64,000 nucleotides of DNA, from NCBI GenBank assembly GCA_016786585.1, contig JAEUUI010000030.1, positions 62,001 through 126,000 of the forward strand. Reading direction: 5' to 3'. Shown one piece after another: positions 53,085-62,666 of this stretch. The DNA is from Cyclobacteriaceae bacterium. Its GTDB lineage: Bacteria > Bacteroidota > Bacteroidia > Cytophagales > Cyclobacteriaceae. Both the position numbers and the translations under genes were made by a program. The number at the start of each line of letters is the position of its first letter. Within the stretch, counting starts at the first letter, position 1. A model generated the notes under the pieces. The model worked only from the letters and a program-made list of their open reading frames with translations. It was not told the DNA's origin and did not search any database.

Positions 53085-54125
53085 TTACTGCACGTTAACT
53101 TCTACCTCTACGCTTAAGCCTGCACGCAAAATATCCTTGTATGATTCTGCGTTTACAATTTCGATCTTCACAGGCACGCGCTGCGTAACCTTTACGAAGT
53201 TACCGGTTGAGTTATCAGCCGGAAGCAATGCGAATTTCGAACCGGTCGCCTGGCTGAATGCGGAAACTTTTCCTTTCATATCCAGATCAGGGTATCCGTC
53301 AATCTTAATGTTAACCTCCTGCCCTTCTTTCATTTTTTCAAGCTGGGTTTCTTTAAAGTTTGCCACGATCCAGTATGCGTCTGAGTTCACAATCGAAAAT
53401 AACGGAGCGCCAGCCTGTACGAACTGACCTTTTTCAATGGCCCGTTTCCCGATTCTACCAGAAATCGGAGCAACGATGTTACAGTAGCTGAGCTTTAATT
53501 GCGCCTGATCGTAAGCGGCTTTACGGGTTTCAATCAACGCCCGTACTTTTTGAATCTGGGCCTCGGCAATGGCAACCTGCGTAGACGCCAGATTGATTTG
53601 ATCCTTGTTTGCGATGTACTGTTTGTTGGCCGCATCATAGTTCGCACGACTGTCTTCCAGTTGCTTGGCTGTGATAGCTCCTTCTTTTACGAGGGCTTCA
53701 TCACGCGTGAGGTCAGCCTTTGCTTTATTCATTCGGGTGAGTTGAACATCCGCATTCGCGGATGCAAGTTTCCTATTTGCCAAGGCATTTTGATAGGTCG
53801 CCTGTGCATTGATTTCATCCGCTTTCGCATTCATCCAGTCGGCCTTGGCCTGTGTTGCTGCCAGCGCATACTCCGCATCATCGATTTTAATGAGTGTTTG
53901 ATCGGCCTTCACCTGACCATAGTCGTCAACGCCCAGCGAATCGATATATCCCGCTACACGCGAAATCACAGGCACAGTGCGGGATTCAATCTGTGCATTG
54001 TCAGTTGTTTCATATTTCAGGTTATGCAGTAATGCACGGATTCCGAAAAAGCCAGCCACCGCCACGATTCCGATAACGATGAACAATACCCGGCTCTTCT
54101 TTTTTGGAGGATTGGTGTTTTCCAT
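53085..54125 (-). CDS. emrA: EmrA/HlyD-family membrane fusion protein
   Basis: A 346-residue adaptor from the ATG at 54125 (MENTNPPKKKSRVLFIVIG). The frame is open 18 codons further, across the promoter. One membrane anchor (about 12-32), a lipoyl/barrel-sandwich half (VISRVAGYIDSLGVDDYGQV), a long coiled-coil hairpin (about 90-190), and the second lipoyl half (NIVAPISGRIGKRAIEKGQFV), followed by a beta-barrel, are all visible. First gene of the efflux operon; the operator at 54161-54181 lies between its -33 and -7 boxes. Confidence 0.94.
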   Translation of the reverse strand: MENTNPPKKKSRVLFIVIGIVAVAGFFGIRALLHNLKYETTDNAQIESRTVPVISRVAGYIDSLGVDDYGQVKADQTLIKIDDAEYALAATQAKADWMNAKADEINAQATYQNALANRKLASANADVQLTRMNKAKADLTRDEALVKEGAITAKQLEDSRANYDAANKQYIANKDQINLASTQVAIAEAQIQKVRALIETRKAAYDQAQLKLSYCNIVAPISGRIGKRAIEKGQFVQAGAPLFSIVNSDAYWIVANFKETQLEKMKEGQEVNIKIDGYPDLDMKGKVSAFSQATGSKFALLPADNSTGNFVKVTQRVPVKIEIVNAESYKDILRAGLSVEVEVNVQ

Positions 54126-54147
54126 AAGGGTTTTGAAATTATGGGGG

Positions 54148-54155
54148 CAAAAGTA
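54148..54155 (-). promoter_or_regulatory. -7 box of the emrA-emrB-tolC promoter
   Basis: On the minus strand TACTTTTG, a perfect TAnnTTTG match. A TTG in the operator's distal arm lies 21 bp upstream as -33. The 21-bp palindrome fills the space between both elements, a classical repressor arrangement. Confidence 0.75.
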
Positions 54156-54160
54156 AACCC

Positions 54161-54190
54161 GGTTGACTAATAAAGTCAACCTTGTTGACT
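54161..54190. promoter_or_regulatory. MarR operator: palindrome plus third half-site
   Basis: GGTTGACT 54161-54168 and AGTCAACC 54174-54181 are perfect inverted arms with a 5-bp spacer AATAA. A third half-site GTTGACT at 54184-54190 repeats the left arm in direct orientation exactly 22 bp downstream, two helical turns. The set covers the emrA core promoter and the -33 region of the MarR gene. Confidence 0.85.
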
Positions 54191-54211
54191 ATTATTTTTT
54201 TATTAATTTTG
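54182..54211 (+). promoter_or_regulatory. Promoter of the MarR-family gene
   Basis: TTG at 54182-54184, then 19 bp, then TAATTTTG 54204-54211, a perfect -7 match. The box ends 4 bp before the GTG start at 54216, so the transcript begins about at the start codon. The -33 element overlaps the third operator half-site, implying autorepression. Confidence 0.7.
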
Positions 54212-54215
54212 GGCC

Positions 54216-54710
54216 GTGAAACCTTCTAAATCTCATCTGGACCAGCTTTTGGCGAACACTGAATACGTCAAACGGGAGAACTGGGGCAAGATTCTGGCGA
54301 TTTCGAAGCGCCAGTTTGACGAGTGGGCTACGCGCAGGCTCAGCGAGATGGGCTATGCCGATTTCAAGATGGTGTATATGCCTGTGTTGATGAATATCCG
54401 GGTTGAGGGCACGAATAATAATGAGCTTGCCGCACACGCCAAAGTTACCAAACAGGCGATGAGCAAAGTGGCGCGCGAGCTTCAGGAGATGGGCTACATC
54501 AAAGCGAAGACATCACCAGATGACAAACGGATCACGATCTTTTCATTAACCGACCGCGGAAAGAAGCTGGTAATTGAAGCCCGGCTTTGTGTAAAGGAAT
54601 TGATGGATTTATTCCGCGGTGAATTAGGGAAAGAAGAACTTGATCGCACAATGAGCACCATGCTCCGAATCATTGATTTCATGGATCGTGAAGTAAACGC
54701 TAAAAAATGA
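54216..54710 (+). CDS. MarR-family transcriptional repressor of the adjacent efflux operon
   Basis: A 164-residue winged helix-turn-helix protein. The HTH is NNELAAHAKVTKQAMSKVARELQEMGYIKAK (split here: recognition helix TKQAMSKVARELQE) and the wing SPDDKRITIFSLTDRGKKLV, with the conserved Asp-x-Arg at the tip; outer helices form the dimer. Start is the GTG at 54216; no in-frame ATG occurs before residue 42. The message is probably leaderless. It is divergent from the efflux operon with a shared palindromic operator and probably responds to a drug or small aromatic ligand. Its end overlaps the methyltransferase gene by 4 bp. Confidence 0.92.
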   Translation: MKPSKSHLDQLLANTEYVKRENWGKILAISKRQFDEWATRRLSEMGYADFKMVYMPVLMNIRVEGTNNNELAAHAKVTKQAMSKVARELQEMGYIKAKTSPDDKRITIFSLTDRGKKLVIEARLCVKELMDLFRGELGKEELDRTMSTMLRIIDFMDREVNAKK

Positions 54711-56053
54711 GTTTGCTTCCCGTTGCGTTTGAAGACCGCATGAAGCTTACACTGGGCAACGAGTGGAATGCCTTCACGCAAGCCTTGCAAACAACAGCTC
54801 CTACCAGCATTCGTATCAATCCTTTTAAGAATCATGTTGCTGCGGGCGAGCAAGTACCGTGGAGCACGTTTGGTGTGTATTTGTCTGAACGACCAAAGTT
54901 CACGCTCGATCCGGTTTTTCATGCAGGAGCTTATTACGTTCAGGAAGCGAGCTCAATGTTTTTAGAGCAGGCGTTTCGCCAGGCAACCGATCTCACGAAA
55001 AAATTACGCGTTCTGGATGTATCCGCAGCACCGGGAGGAAAATCAACTCATATACTAAGCTTGCTGAACAATGAAAGTTTGCTCGTGGCAAATGAAGTGA
55101 TCCGCTCGCGGGCGACAATACTTGCCGAGAATATTCAAAAGTGGGGCTGCAGCAACGCGATCGTTACCAACAATGATCCGGAAGATTTCACGCGTCTGGG
55201 CGGATTCTTCGATGTGGTTGTTGTAGATGCCCCATGTTCGGGCGAGGGCCTGTTCCGGAAAGATCCGGAGGCGATGAAAGAATGGTCTCCCGAAAATGTC
55301 GATCTGTGTGGCAAACGTCAGCGCAGAATTCTGGCAGACGTATGGCCTGCATTAAAACAGGATGGCATTTTGATTTATTCAACCTGCACCTACAACCGGT
55401 TTGAAAACGAAGAAACACTTCAATGGCTTCGTGAACAACAGGATGCTGAATCCATTGAGTTGAAGACTGAAACTGGCTGGGGAATCGACCATGTCGTTGA
55501 AAACGGAATACACGGCTATCATTTTTACCCGCACAAGGTAAAAGGCGAAGGTTTTTTTCTTTCCGTTATCCGGAAAAAGGATGAAGCCCAAGAACCGAAT
55601 CTCAAAGCCAGAAAAGGATTGAATACGCCTTCGAAAAAAATTGAGGAAGAGTTAAAAACCTGGACAACCCTGAATGACCCGAAGTTCTTTACCTGGAATG
55701 AAACAGCATTTGCTATTTCGGGATCGATTTACAAAGAAACAGCATTCCTCCTCGATCATCTCAAATTTGTTCAGGCGGGTACGGCACTCGCAACTATTAA
55801 ACACGACAAGCTGATTCCGGAGCACGCAGCTGCGCTGGCAATACATTTAAACAGAGATAACTTTCAGCAACTCGAAGTACCGGAAGATGATGCACTGAAG
55901 TATTTGCGAAAGGAAGCGATGCTGGCTCAAGCCGATAAAAAAGGCTACACGCTGATTACAAATCGCGGCATCCCGCTTGGCTGGGTAAACGCACTCGACA
56001 GCCGGATGAATAATCTCTACCCAAAAGAGTGGAGAATAAGAATGGCCGGCTGA
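54707..56053 (+). CDS. NOL1/NOP2/sun family rRNA m5C methyltransferase (RsmF-like)
   Basis: A 448-residue SAM-dependent RNA cytosine-C5 methyltransferase. The SAM motif DVSAAPGGKSTHIL, the VVDAPCSGEGLFRKDP motif with the resolving Cys, and the STCTYNRFENEE motif with the catalytic Cys are all intact. The C-terminal 160 residues contain the PUA-like and RsmF-specific parts (FAISGSIYKE ... GYTLITNRGIPLGWVN). The likely target is a cytosine in 16S rRNA. Translationally coupled to the marR gene through a 4-bp overlap. Confidence 0.92.
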   Translation: MSLLPVAFEDRMKLTLGNEWNAFTQALQTTAPTSIRINPFKNHVAAGEQVPWSTFGVYLSERPKFTLDPVFHAGAYYVQEASSMFLEQAFRQATDLTKKLRVLDVSAAPGGKSTHILSLLNNESLLVANEVIRSRATILAENIQKWGCSNAIVTNNDPEDFTRLGGFFDVVVVDAPCSGEGLFRKDPEAMKEWSPENVDLCGKRQRRILADVWPALKQDGILIYSTCTYNRFENEETLQWLREQQDAESIELKTETGWGIDHVVENGIHGYHFYPHKVKGEGFFLSVIRKKDEAQEPNLKARKGLNTPSKKIEEELKTWTTLNDPKFFTWNETAFAISGSIYKETAFLLDHLKFVQAGTALATIKHDKLIPEHAAALAIHLNRDNFQQLEVPEDDALKYLRKEAMLAQADKKGYTLITNRGIPLGWVNALDSRMNNLYPKEWRIRMAG

Positions 56054-56117
56054 TTCAGCGCGGCCATCCTCCAAAAAAAAACCAACCCACAAACTCAACT
56101 CAAAGCCGACAAAAAAT

Positions 56118-57257
56118 TTACCACGCCTGGATGATCTCAATAATCGTATCCGGCAGTTCAACGCCTGCAAAGAAAATTCCCACGCAAAGCACCTTTTGAT
56201 AGTAGTTCGCTTTTCCCATTGCCAACGGCAGTGAGCTTACCGACAACGCTGCGAAACCAATCGCAAAAATGGCCGTCATCAATAACACCGCTAATGGTGA
56301 CGTAAGAAAAAGTATTCCTGCAATCGCCAGCATGGTAGCGACCGCGCTCACCCAAAATGATCTTTTCAACCCATAGGTATTAACCATGGTACTGAACGGG
56401 ATCGATAAAATGGCAGAGATGATCAATATACCAACCGCAATAAGTTTACTGTTTCCGCTAACAAATAGCGAAGCTAGCTTGGCATGCATTACCTGCGGGA
56501 AAATCTCAAACAACATTGCTGTTGCGATGCCCAAAATCACTCCGAGAAAAAGAATGTATCCGTATTGCGATTTCTGCGTATCAAGCTTGAATGATGCCAT
56601 CGACTTATTAGCGGAAGAATTAAACAGGGTCAGGGAATTTCGCTTCAATGCATAACCTGACAGAAATACAATCACGCCACCGGTAATAAACGTTATCGGG
56701 GCACCGAGATAATCAATGATATCTACGATCACCGGTTCGAGTGCGTACAACAAATTTCCAACGATCGTTAACACCGCCATGGCACGCGGAAGTTTGTCAA
56801 CCGGAATAAATGTTTCAATCGTTGAGATTGCCGGGCTCGTAAAAATGCTCATCGCGATGAGCCATAAAATAATCAGCACAGGCAACACCCATTTAAATAT
56901 CTCACCCGGGTTACCTAGCAGCGTAAATGCAACGGCCATAAAGATCATCGCTGCGAAACTCATCCCGGCACTGATTACCGGAATGCGGCTGCCGCGCTCA
57001 AAGCGGTACCGGTCTCCGATGCGCCCGGCTATGGGCGGTGTCACGACCAGGATAATTCCCTGCGCAACGGTCAACAAAAACGTAAATTCAGTGAAACTAA
57101 ACTTCACCAATAATTTGGGCTGATAGTTCTGATAGGCAATCCAGCCGATTACCACAGAAGCATAAAGCGCAGTAAGGCTCCAGAGCTGTTTCCATTCAAT
57201 GTTGAGTGGTTTGGTTTCTTCGGTGGACGTGGTTTCAAGGGTTAGGGTGCTTTCCAT
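56118..57257 (-). CDS. MFS transporter
   Basis: A 379-residue membrane protein with about 11-12 helices. It opens with a Thr/Glu-rich cytoplasmic tail and the loop AGRIGDRYRFERGSRIPV resembles motif A plus the SLC45-like extension (sugar/proton symporters). The loop between halves (ALKRNSLTLFNSSANKSMAS) is polar. Substrate not known. A single gene; its start faces the valS promoter. Confidence 0.8.
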   Translation of the reverse strand: MESTLTLETTSTEETKPLNIEWKQLWSLTALYASVVIGWIAYQNYQPKLLVKFSFTEFTFLLTVAQGIILVVTPPIAGRIGDRYRFERGSRIPVISAGMSFAAMIFMAVAFTLLGNPGEIFKWVLPVLIILWLIAMSIFTSPAISTIETFIPVDKLPRAMAVLTIVGNLLYALEPVIVDIIDYLGAPITFITGGVIVFLSGYALKRNSLTLFNSSANKSMASFKLDTQKSQYGYILFLGVILGIATAMLFEIFPQVMHAKLASLFVSGNSKLIAVGILIISAILSIPFSTMVNTYGLKRSFWVSAVATMLAIAGILFLTSPLAVLLMTAIFAIGFAALSVSSLPLAMGKANYYQKVLCVGIFFAGVELPDTIIEIIQAW

Positions 57258-57344
57258 TAGTTTATTATAGTTTTATCTGCTTTACATCTACGAAGCGCGC
57301 ATAGACCTTGGATTTCAAACACCCGATTTTTAGTGCATTTTCCG

Positions 57345-57352
57345 TATTTTTG
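57345..57352 (+). promoter_or_regulatory. -7 box of valS
   Basis: TATTTTTG is a perfect TAnnTTTG match 21 bp before the valS ATG. No good TTG was found at the expected -33 position. Confidence 0.45.
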
Positions 57353-57372
57353 CCGTCTGTTTCTTTCTAATC

Positions 57373-60048
57373 ATGTCATTATCAACCAAATACAATCCGT
57401 CTGAAGTAGAAAACAAATGGTACCAGCGCTGGATAGAAAAGCGGTTCTTTCACTCTGAACCCAATCCCAACAAAGAGGCGTACACGATCGTCATCCCTCC
57501 TCCCAACGTTACGGGCGTGCTGCACATGGGCCACATGCTCAACAACACCATTCAGGATGTATTGATCCGCAAGGCCCGCATGCAGGGCAAGGAAGCATGC
57601 TGGGTGCCGGGTACCGACCACGCTTCGATTGCTACAGAAGCAAAAGTTGTTCAGATGCTGCGTGAGAAGAAGATTAAAAAGTCGGACTTAACACGCGATG
57701 AGTTTTTAAAATATGCCTGGGAGTGGAAAGAAAAGTATGGCGGCATCATCCTCGAACAGCTGAAAAAGCTTGGCGCTTCATGCGACTGGGATCGGACCAG
57801 CTTCACCATGGATCCGGATTACTACAAAGCGGTTATCCGGGTATTTGTTGATCTCTATAATAAGAACTACATCTATCGCGGACTTCGCATGGTAAACTGG
57901 GATTGCGAGGCGCAGACTACGGTTTCGAACGAAGAAGTTTTATACAAAGAAGAAGGCGAGCGTTCGGTTCTCTATTCCGTACGCTATAAGGTAAAAGACA
58001 CTGCCGATGAATGGATTACCATTGCTACGCAGCGACCCGAGACCATCATGGGCGATGTGGCGATTGCCATAAATCCTTCAGACGAGCGTTACAAAAATCT
58101 GGTTGGAAAGAAAATACTCGTGCCGTTCATCAACCGTGAGATTCCGGTAATTGCAGATGACTATGTGGATAAAACGTTCGGTACGGGATGTTTGAAAGTT
58201 ACTCCGGCCCACGACATCAACGACTACGAAATCGGGCTGCGTCATAATCTTCCGGTGATTGATACGATTAACGATGATGGTACCATCAACGAAAAGAGCG
58301 AACTGCCTAAGTTTTTTGGTAAAGACCGGTTTGCTGTAAGAAAAGAGATCGTAAAAGATCTGCGTGAAGCAGGTCATTTGGTTAAAGAAGAAGAGTTCAT
58401 CACGCGTATTGGCCGCTCGGAAAGAACAAATTCGGTAATCGAGCCGAAGCTTTCGCTGCAATGGTTTATCCGGATGAAAGAAATTTCAAAGAAGGCTGCT
58501 GAAGCGGTTGAGATTGATGAAGTTGTTCTTCACCCGGCCAAGTTCAAGAACACGTATCGCCATTGGATGGAGAACGTACGCGACTGGTGTATCTCGCGTC
58601 AGTTGTGGTGGGGACACCGTATTCCAGCGTATTATTATGGAACCGGTGAGAATGATTTTGTAGTAGCGGAAACAATTCAGGAAGCCGTTCAACTTGCTTC
58701 GAAAAAATCCGGACGGTCAATTACCGAAAAAGATCTTCGTCAGGATGGAGACGTGCTTGATACCTGGGCATCGTCATGGCTGTGGCCGATTGAAGTATTT
58801 GGCGGATACAAAGACGAGTACTTCGACAAGGCAAGTGGTAAAATCAACGTTTCTAAAAACAAAGAATTAAGCTATTACTACCCTACCCAGGTTTTAGTAA
58901 CAGCACCAGAGATTTTATTCTTCTGGGTTGCCCGGATGATTATTGCAGGTTACGAATACACTGGTCAGAAACCGTTTACCGATGTGTACCTCACCGGGAT
59001 TGTTCGTGACAAGCTCGGCAGAAAGATGTCGAAATCGCTGGGCAATTCACCTGATCCGCTTGACCTGATTGCAACCTTCGGTGCAGATGCCGTTCGTACG
59101 GGAATGCTGTTCAGTTCTCCTGCCGGTAACGACTTACTGTATGATGAAAAACTCGTTGAACAGGGAAGAAACTTTGCCAACAAAATCTGGAATGCCTTCC
59201 GCCTGGTGAAGGGATGGGAAATTGATTCAACTATTCAACAGCCTGCGGAAAACAAAACCGCCATCGAATGGTTTGAATCGAAGCTCCATGCATCACTCCT
59301 TGAATTGAATGACCATTTCGACAAGTTCAGAATGTCGGACGCGCTGCATACTGTATACAAGCTTACGTGGGATGATTTCTGCGCGTGGTATTTAGAGATG
59401 ATCAAGCCGGAGTTCGGCAAGCCGATCGACAAAGCCACGTACGATAAAACTGTCTCCCTTTTTGAAACCGTATTAAAAGTTCTGCATCCGTTCATGCCAT
59501 TCATCACAGAAGAATTATGGCACGAGCTGAAAGATCGCAAAGACGGGGAATACATCATTGTTGCGGAATGGCCTGCCGCAGGCAAGTCAGATGAATCCAT
59601 TTTGAAAGAAGCTGACTTCGCGTTTGAACTGATTACGCAGGTACGCAATGCACGCAGCTCAAAAGGATTGTCGCCAAAAGAAGCCCTTAAGCTTCATCAG
59701 AAAGAACAACCAAAAGGCATTAATACATTCTGGAGCATTGTTAAAAAACTTTCGAACGTAAGCGAAATTCAGACGGCAGCCGAAAAACCTGCAGGAGTTT
59801 CTTTCCTGGTGGGGACGCATGAGTTTACAATTCCATTGGAAGGTAAGATTGACGTTGCGAAAGAACGCGAAGCCTTGCTGAAAGACATCGAATACCAGAA
59901 AGGTTTTATGGCCTCTGTCGACAAAAAGCTTTCCAACGAAAAATTTGTGAACAGCGCCAAGCCGGAAGTTGTTGAAATGGAACGCAAGAAAAAAGCCGAT
60001 GCTGAAGCCAAGATTAAAGCCCTGGAGGAGAGTTTAGCGAGGTTGTAA
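57373..60048 (+). CDS. valS: Valine-tRNA ligase
   Basis: Class Ia synthetase charging tRNA-Val and editing mischarged Thr. The 891-residue protein has the HIGH-like motif HMGHMLNNT in PPPNVTGVLHMGH, the CP1 editing domain (about 200-350, with ATQRPETIMGDVA), the KMSKS motif at GRKMSKSLGNSPD, an anticodon-binding domain, and a C-terminal coiled-coil arm (about 825-891) that contacts tRNA. Length matches. A DUF6090 gene follows after 21 bp. Confidence 0.97.
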   Translation: MSLSTKYNPSEVENKWYQRWIEKRFFHSEPNPNKEAYTIVIPPPNVTGVLHMGHMLNNTIQDVLIRKARMQGKEACWVPGTDHASIATEAKVVQMLREKKIKKSDLTRDEFLKYAWEWKEKYGGIILEQLKKLGASCDWDRTSFTMDPDYYKAVIRVFVDLYNKNYIYRGLRMVNWDCEAQTTVSNEEVLYKEEGERSVLYSVRYKVKDTADEWITIATQRPETIMGDVAIAINPSDERYKNLVGKKILVPFINREIPVIADDYVDKTFGTGCLKVTPAHDINDYEIGLRHNLPVIDTINDDGTINEKSELPKFFGKDRFAVRKEIVKDLREAGHLVKEEEFITRIGRSERTNSVIEPKLSLQWFIRMKEISKKAAEAVEIDEVVLHPAKFKNTYRHWMENVRDWCISRQLWWGHRIPAYYYGTGENDFVVAETIQEAVQLASKKSGRSITEKDLRQDGDVLDTWASSWLWPIEVFGGYKDEYFDKASGKINVSKNKELSYYYPTQVLVTAPEILFFWVARMIIAGYEYTGQKPFTDVYLTGIVRDKLGRKMSKSLGNSPDPLDLIATFGADAVRTGMLFSSPAGNDLLYDEKLVEQGRNFANKIWNAFRLVKGWEIDSTIQQPAENKTAIEWFESKLHASLLELNDHFDKFRMSDALHTVYKLTWDDFCAWYLEMIKPEFGKPIDKATYDKTVSLFETVLKVLHPFMPFITEELWHELKDRKDGEYIIVAEWPAAGKSDESILKEADFAFELITQVRNARSSKGLSPKEALKLHQKEQPKGINTFWSIVKKLSNVSEIQTAAEKPAGVSFLVGTHEFTIPLEGKIDVAKEREALLKDIEYQKGFMASVDKKLSNEKFVNSAKPEVVEMERKKKADAEAKIKALEESLARL

Positions 60049-60069
60049 GAGGAGCTCAACAGTATAACC

Positions 60070-60834
60070 ATGATAAATTTTTTGCGAAAAAGCAGACAAC
60101 AATTGACAGGGAAAAACAGATTCACCAAGTATGTCTTGTATGCGATTGGCGAAATTATCCTGGTCGTAATTGGGATCCTGATTGCGCTTCAGATCAACAA
60201 TAATAATGACCAGAGAAAAGAACGGACTACGGAGCTCCGCTACCTGACCAATCTCCGAAAAGATCTCGTCATTAATAATGCTGAGATAGATACGTACATA
60301 GCAATTCGGAAGGGATGTATCGATTCTGCAAAAAAGATCCTCGATCATTTTGATGGCAAGCCAATTCAGGATGCCAGTGCCTTTATTGTATTGGGCTTGC
60401 CGATCTATAACTGGCAGCGTTTCTATCAAACAAATAATACTTTTCAGGAACTTACCTCGTCTGGCAACCTGGCGATGATAAGCAACGATACGATTAAAAC
60501 ACTTCTCTACAATATTGACAGCCATCAGAAAATAAACAAAGCAGAAGAGGATCATTTCCGGTTTGATACGGAAGTTTTAATCTACGAACCGCTCTATGAG
60601 TTGGTGGATTTGAAAGTAGCGCTTGAGGATCTGGGGGTTGAGATGTCGAGTTCAAAAGGAAAAATACCCACTTCACCGGGTGCTTACACAGCTTTTTTAA
60701 AAAGCAACAAAGCGAAAAATGGATTTGCAATGGCTGTATTGGAATTCGAAACACTCAATCAACAACTCGCAGCCGTAAAGAAAATGTCGGAAGAACTTAT
60801 TCAGATCATTGATCGGGAGATTGCGAAAGGATAA
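60070..60834 (+). CDS. DUF6090 family membrane protein
   Basis: A 254-residue protein with the family signature: a basic start (MINFLRKSRQQLTGKNRFTK), then a membrane helix YAIGEIILVVIGILIALQIN at about residues 28-47, followed by a long extracytoplasmic helical domain with a conserved YLTNLRKDL segment. The family is common and amplified in Flavobacteriia and Cytophagia; function unknown. Placed 21 bp after valS, probably by read-through. The 166 bp after it hold nothing I can support. Confidence 0.85.
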   Translation: MINFLRKSRQQLTGKNRFTKYVLYAIGEIILVVIGILIALQINNNNDQRKERTTELRYLTNLRKDLVINNAEIDTYIAIRKGCIDSAKKILDHFDGKPIQDASAFIVLGLPIYNWQRFYQTNNTFQELTSSGNLAMISNDTIKTLLYNIDSHQKINKAEEDHFRFDTEVLIYEPLYELVDLKVALEDLGVEMSSSKGKIPTSPGAYTAFLKSNKAKNGFAMAVLEFETLNQQLAAVKKMSEELIQIIDREIAKG

Positions 60835-61000
60835 GGCAAGTACCTACTATCAAATGAATGATCTGACATTATTCAATCTCTCTATCAAAAACGGGAAAAG
60901 CAAAGGCTATTCGATTTAGCACTTGAGAGACAATTTGCAAAGCATTTGAATTGCCAGCCGGGACATTTTAGAATATTTCCAATGACCAAAAAAGGGGAAA

Positions 61001-62227
61001 TTAAAACCGTCCTGCAGCCATCAGCAACTCAATGTTCTTATGCTTCAGTCCGAACTTCCGGGCAACCGATTCGTTGGTTAAGCTTCCTTTATAGGTATAC
61101 ACACCTTTCATAAACCATTTGTGCGTGAGGATCATCTCTTCCACTCCGCCTTCTTCGGCAGCACGCAAAATTGTTGGGGTAAAGATATTGCTGAGCGCGT
61201 TCGTAGCCGTGTGCGCCACACGCGATGCCACGTTCGGAACACAGTAATGTATCACATCGTGCTTGCGGAAGGCAGGCTTCTTCAAGGTGGTGATCTCGGA
61301 AGTCTCCACACATCCGCCCTGGTCGATACTTAAATCGATAATCAGGGAATCAGGTTTCATCTTGCTTACCATTTCTTCCGTTACTACGTGACGCGCTCTG
61401 CCTTTTTCAGCACGCAGTGCACCGATTACAACATCGGCAGACTTCAGCGATTCGCTGAGCGTAATGGTATCGATGGTTGAGGTGTAAAGTTGTTGACCTA
61501 AAATATGTTTGATCCGCCTGAGTTTGTATAGATGATTATCGAACACTTGTACATCTGCCCCAAGGCCCAGTGCAGCACGTGCAGCAAACTCAGCCACAGT
61601 TCCGGCACCGATAATCACCACTTTCGTTGGCGGCACTCCGGTTATTCCTCCCAGGATCACGCCCTTTCCGTTGTTAGCCGTACTTAAATATTCAGCCGCA
61701 ATCAGCATCACTGTACTTCCGGCAATTTCGCTCATCGCGCGGATGATGGGCATACCGCCTACCTTGTCTTCAATAAATTCGTACGCCAGCGCAGTGATCT
61801 TTTTCTTCATCATCGCATGAAGGTCTTCCGGATTCAAATGACCCATCTGAATCGCAGAGATCAATGTTTGCCCGGGATGCATGTATTCGATTTCTTCCAC
61901 GGTGGGCGGCTCAATTTTCAGAATAATGCTCGCTTTATAAACTTCCTGTGGTGAGTACACAATCTTCGCTCCGGCTTCACTGTATTGCTGATCGGAAAAC
62001 TTCGACCCGACACCGGCTTTTGTTTCCATCCACACATCATGACCATTATTCACCAGCAGCGCCACGGCATCGGGTGTAAGGGTGATCCGGTTTTCCTGTA
62101 ACGAAATCTCTTTCGGTAGTCCGATAACAAATGAATTCTTTTCTTTCTTCACCGCGAGCATCTGCTCCTGCGGAACGAGGCTTGCCTTGGCAAGACTTTC
62201 AAACCCCGTTTTCTTCTTGTCACTCAT
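61001..62227 (-). CDS. ald: Alanine dehydrogenase
   Basis: Reversible NAD-dependent deamination of L-alanine to pyruvate and ammonia. The 408-residue protein shows IGLPKEISLQENRITLTPDAV with the substrate Arg and Lys at the N-terminus, the catalytic His in AIQMGHLNP, and the NAD loop VVIIGAGTVAEFAARAALG. It is somewhat longer than the usual 370 residues, with an N-terminal tail of about 30 residues. It overlaps the tsaE gene by 8 bp and forms an operon with porX and tsaE. The alternative, an alanine dehydrogenase/PNT-like protein without catalysis, is less likely as key residues are kept. Confidence 0.9.
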   Translation of the reverse strand: MSDKKKTGFESLAKASLVPQEQMLAVKKEKNSFVIGLPKEISLQENRITLTPDAVALLVNNGHDVWMETKAGVGSKFSDQQYSEAGAKIVYSPQEVYKASIILKIEPPTVEEIEYMHPGQTLISAIQMGHLNPEDLHAMMKKKITALAYEFIEDKVGGMPIIRAMSEIAGSTVMLIAAEYLSTANNGKGVILGGITGVPPTKVVIIGAGTVAEFAARAALGLGADVQVFDNHLYKLRRIKHILGQQLYTSTIDTITLSESLKSADVVIGALRAEKGRARHVVTEEMVSKMKPDSLIIDLSIDQGGCVETSEITTLKKPAFRKHDVIHYCVPNVASRVAHTATNALSNIFTPTILRAAEEGGVEEMILTHKWFMKGVYTYKGSLTNESVARKFGLKHKNIELLMAAGRF

Positions 62228-62666
62228 GTAGGGTAAAGGCTATGGTTCGTTGCTGGTCGTTGTTAGTTTTTGTAATGGAAACTTCAAAGTATCTTTCAGG
62301 GAGCAGGCTTGAAATCTTCTCCGGCCATTCAATCAGGCAATACGATCCGGAATCAAGATATTCTTCCGTGCCGATGTCGTATGCTTCAAGCTCGTTTTTG
62401 AGGCGATAAAAATCAAAATGATAAACGGGCTGTCCGTCAGCGGCTTCGTATTCATTGACGATCGAAAACGTTGGGCTGCTCATACCTTCTTTTACACCCA
62501 GCGCGTGTCCAATGGCTTTGATAAACGTTGTCTTTCCCGAACCCATCTCACCCTGAAAAATGATCACCCGCACGGGGCCAGCTTCACGAATTAGTCGCTT
62601 AGCCAATTCCTCCAAATCAGCAGCCGTAACCTTCTCAAACACGATACCCTTTACATCAGGACGCAT
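62220..62666 (-). CDS. tsaE: tRNA threonylcarbamoyladenosine synthesis ATPase TsaE
   Basis: Essential ATPase that drives the TsaB-TsaD complex making t6A37 in ANN-decoding tRNAs. The 148-residue protein has Walker A GEMGSGKTTF (residues 39-48), the switch SPTFSIVNEYEA, the HFDFYRLKNELEAYDIG segment, and the LIEWPEKI motif. Length fits. Between porX (11-bp overlap) and ald (8-bp overlap), an order seen in other Bacteroidota as I recall. Confidence 0.95.
   Translation of the reverse strand: MRPDVKGIVFEKVTAADLEELAKRLIREAGPVRVIIFQGEMGSGKTTFIKAIGHALGVKEGMSSPTFSIVNEYEAADGQPVYHFDFYRLKNELEAYDIGTEEYLDSGSYCLIEWPEKISSLLPERYFEVSITKTNNDQQRTIAFTLHE

Noticed and set aside
60835-61000. Short ORF between DUF6090 and ald
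   Set aside because: Only a 21-codon frame with no ribosome site or domain; nothing to support a gene.
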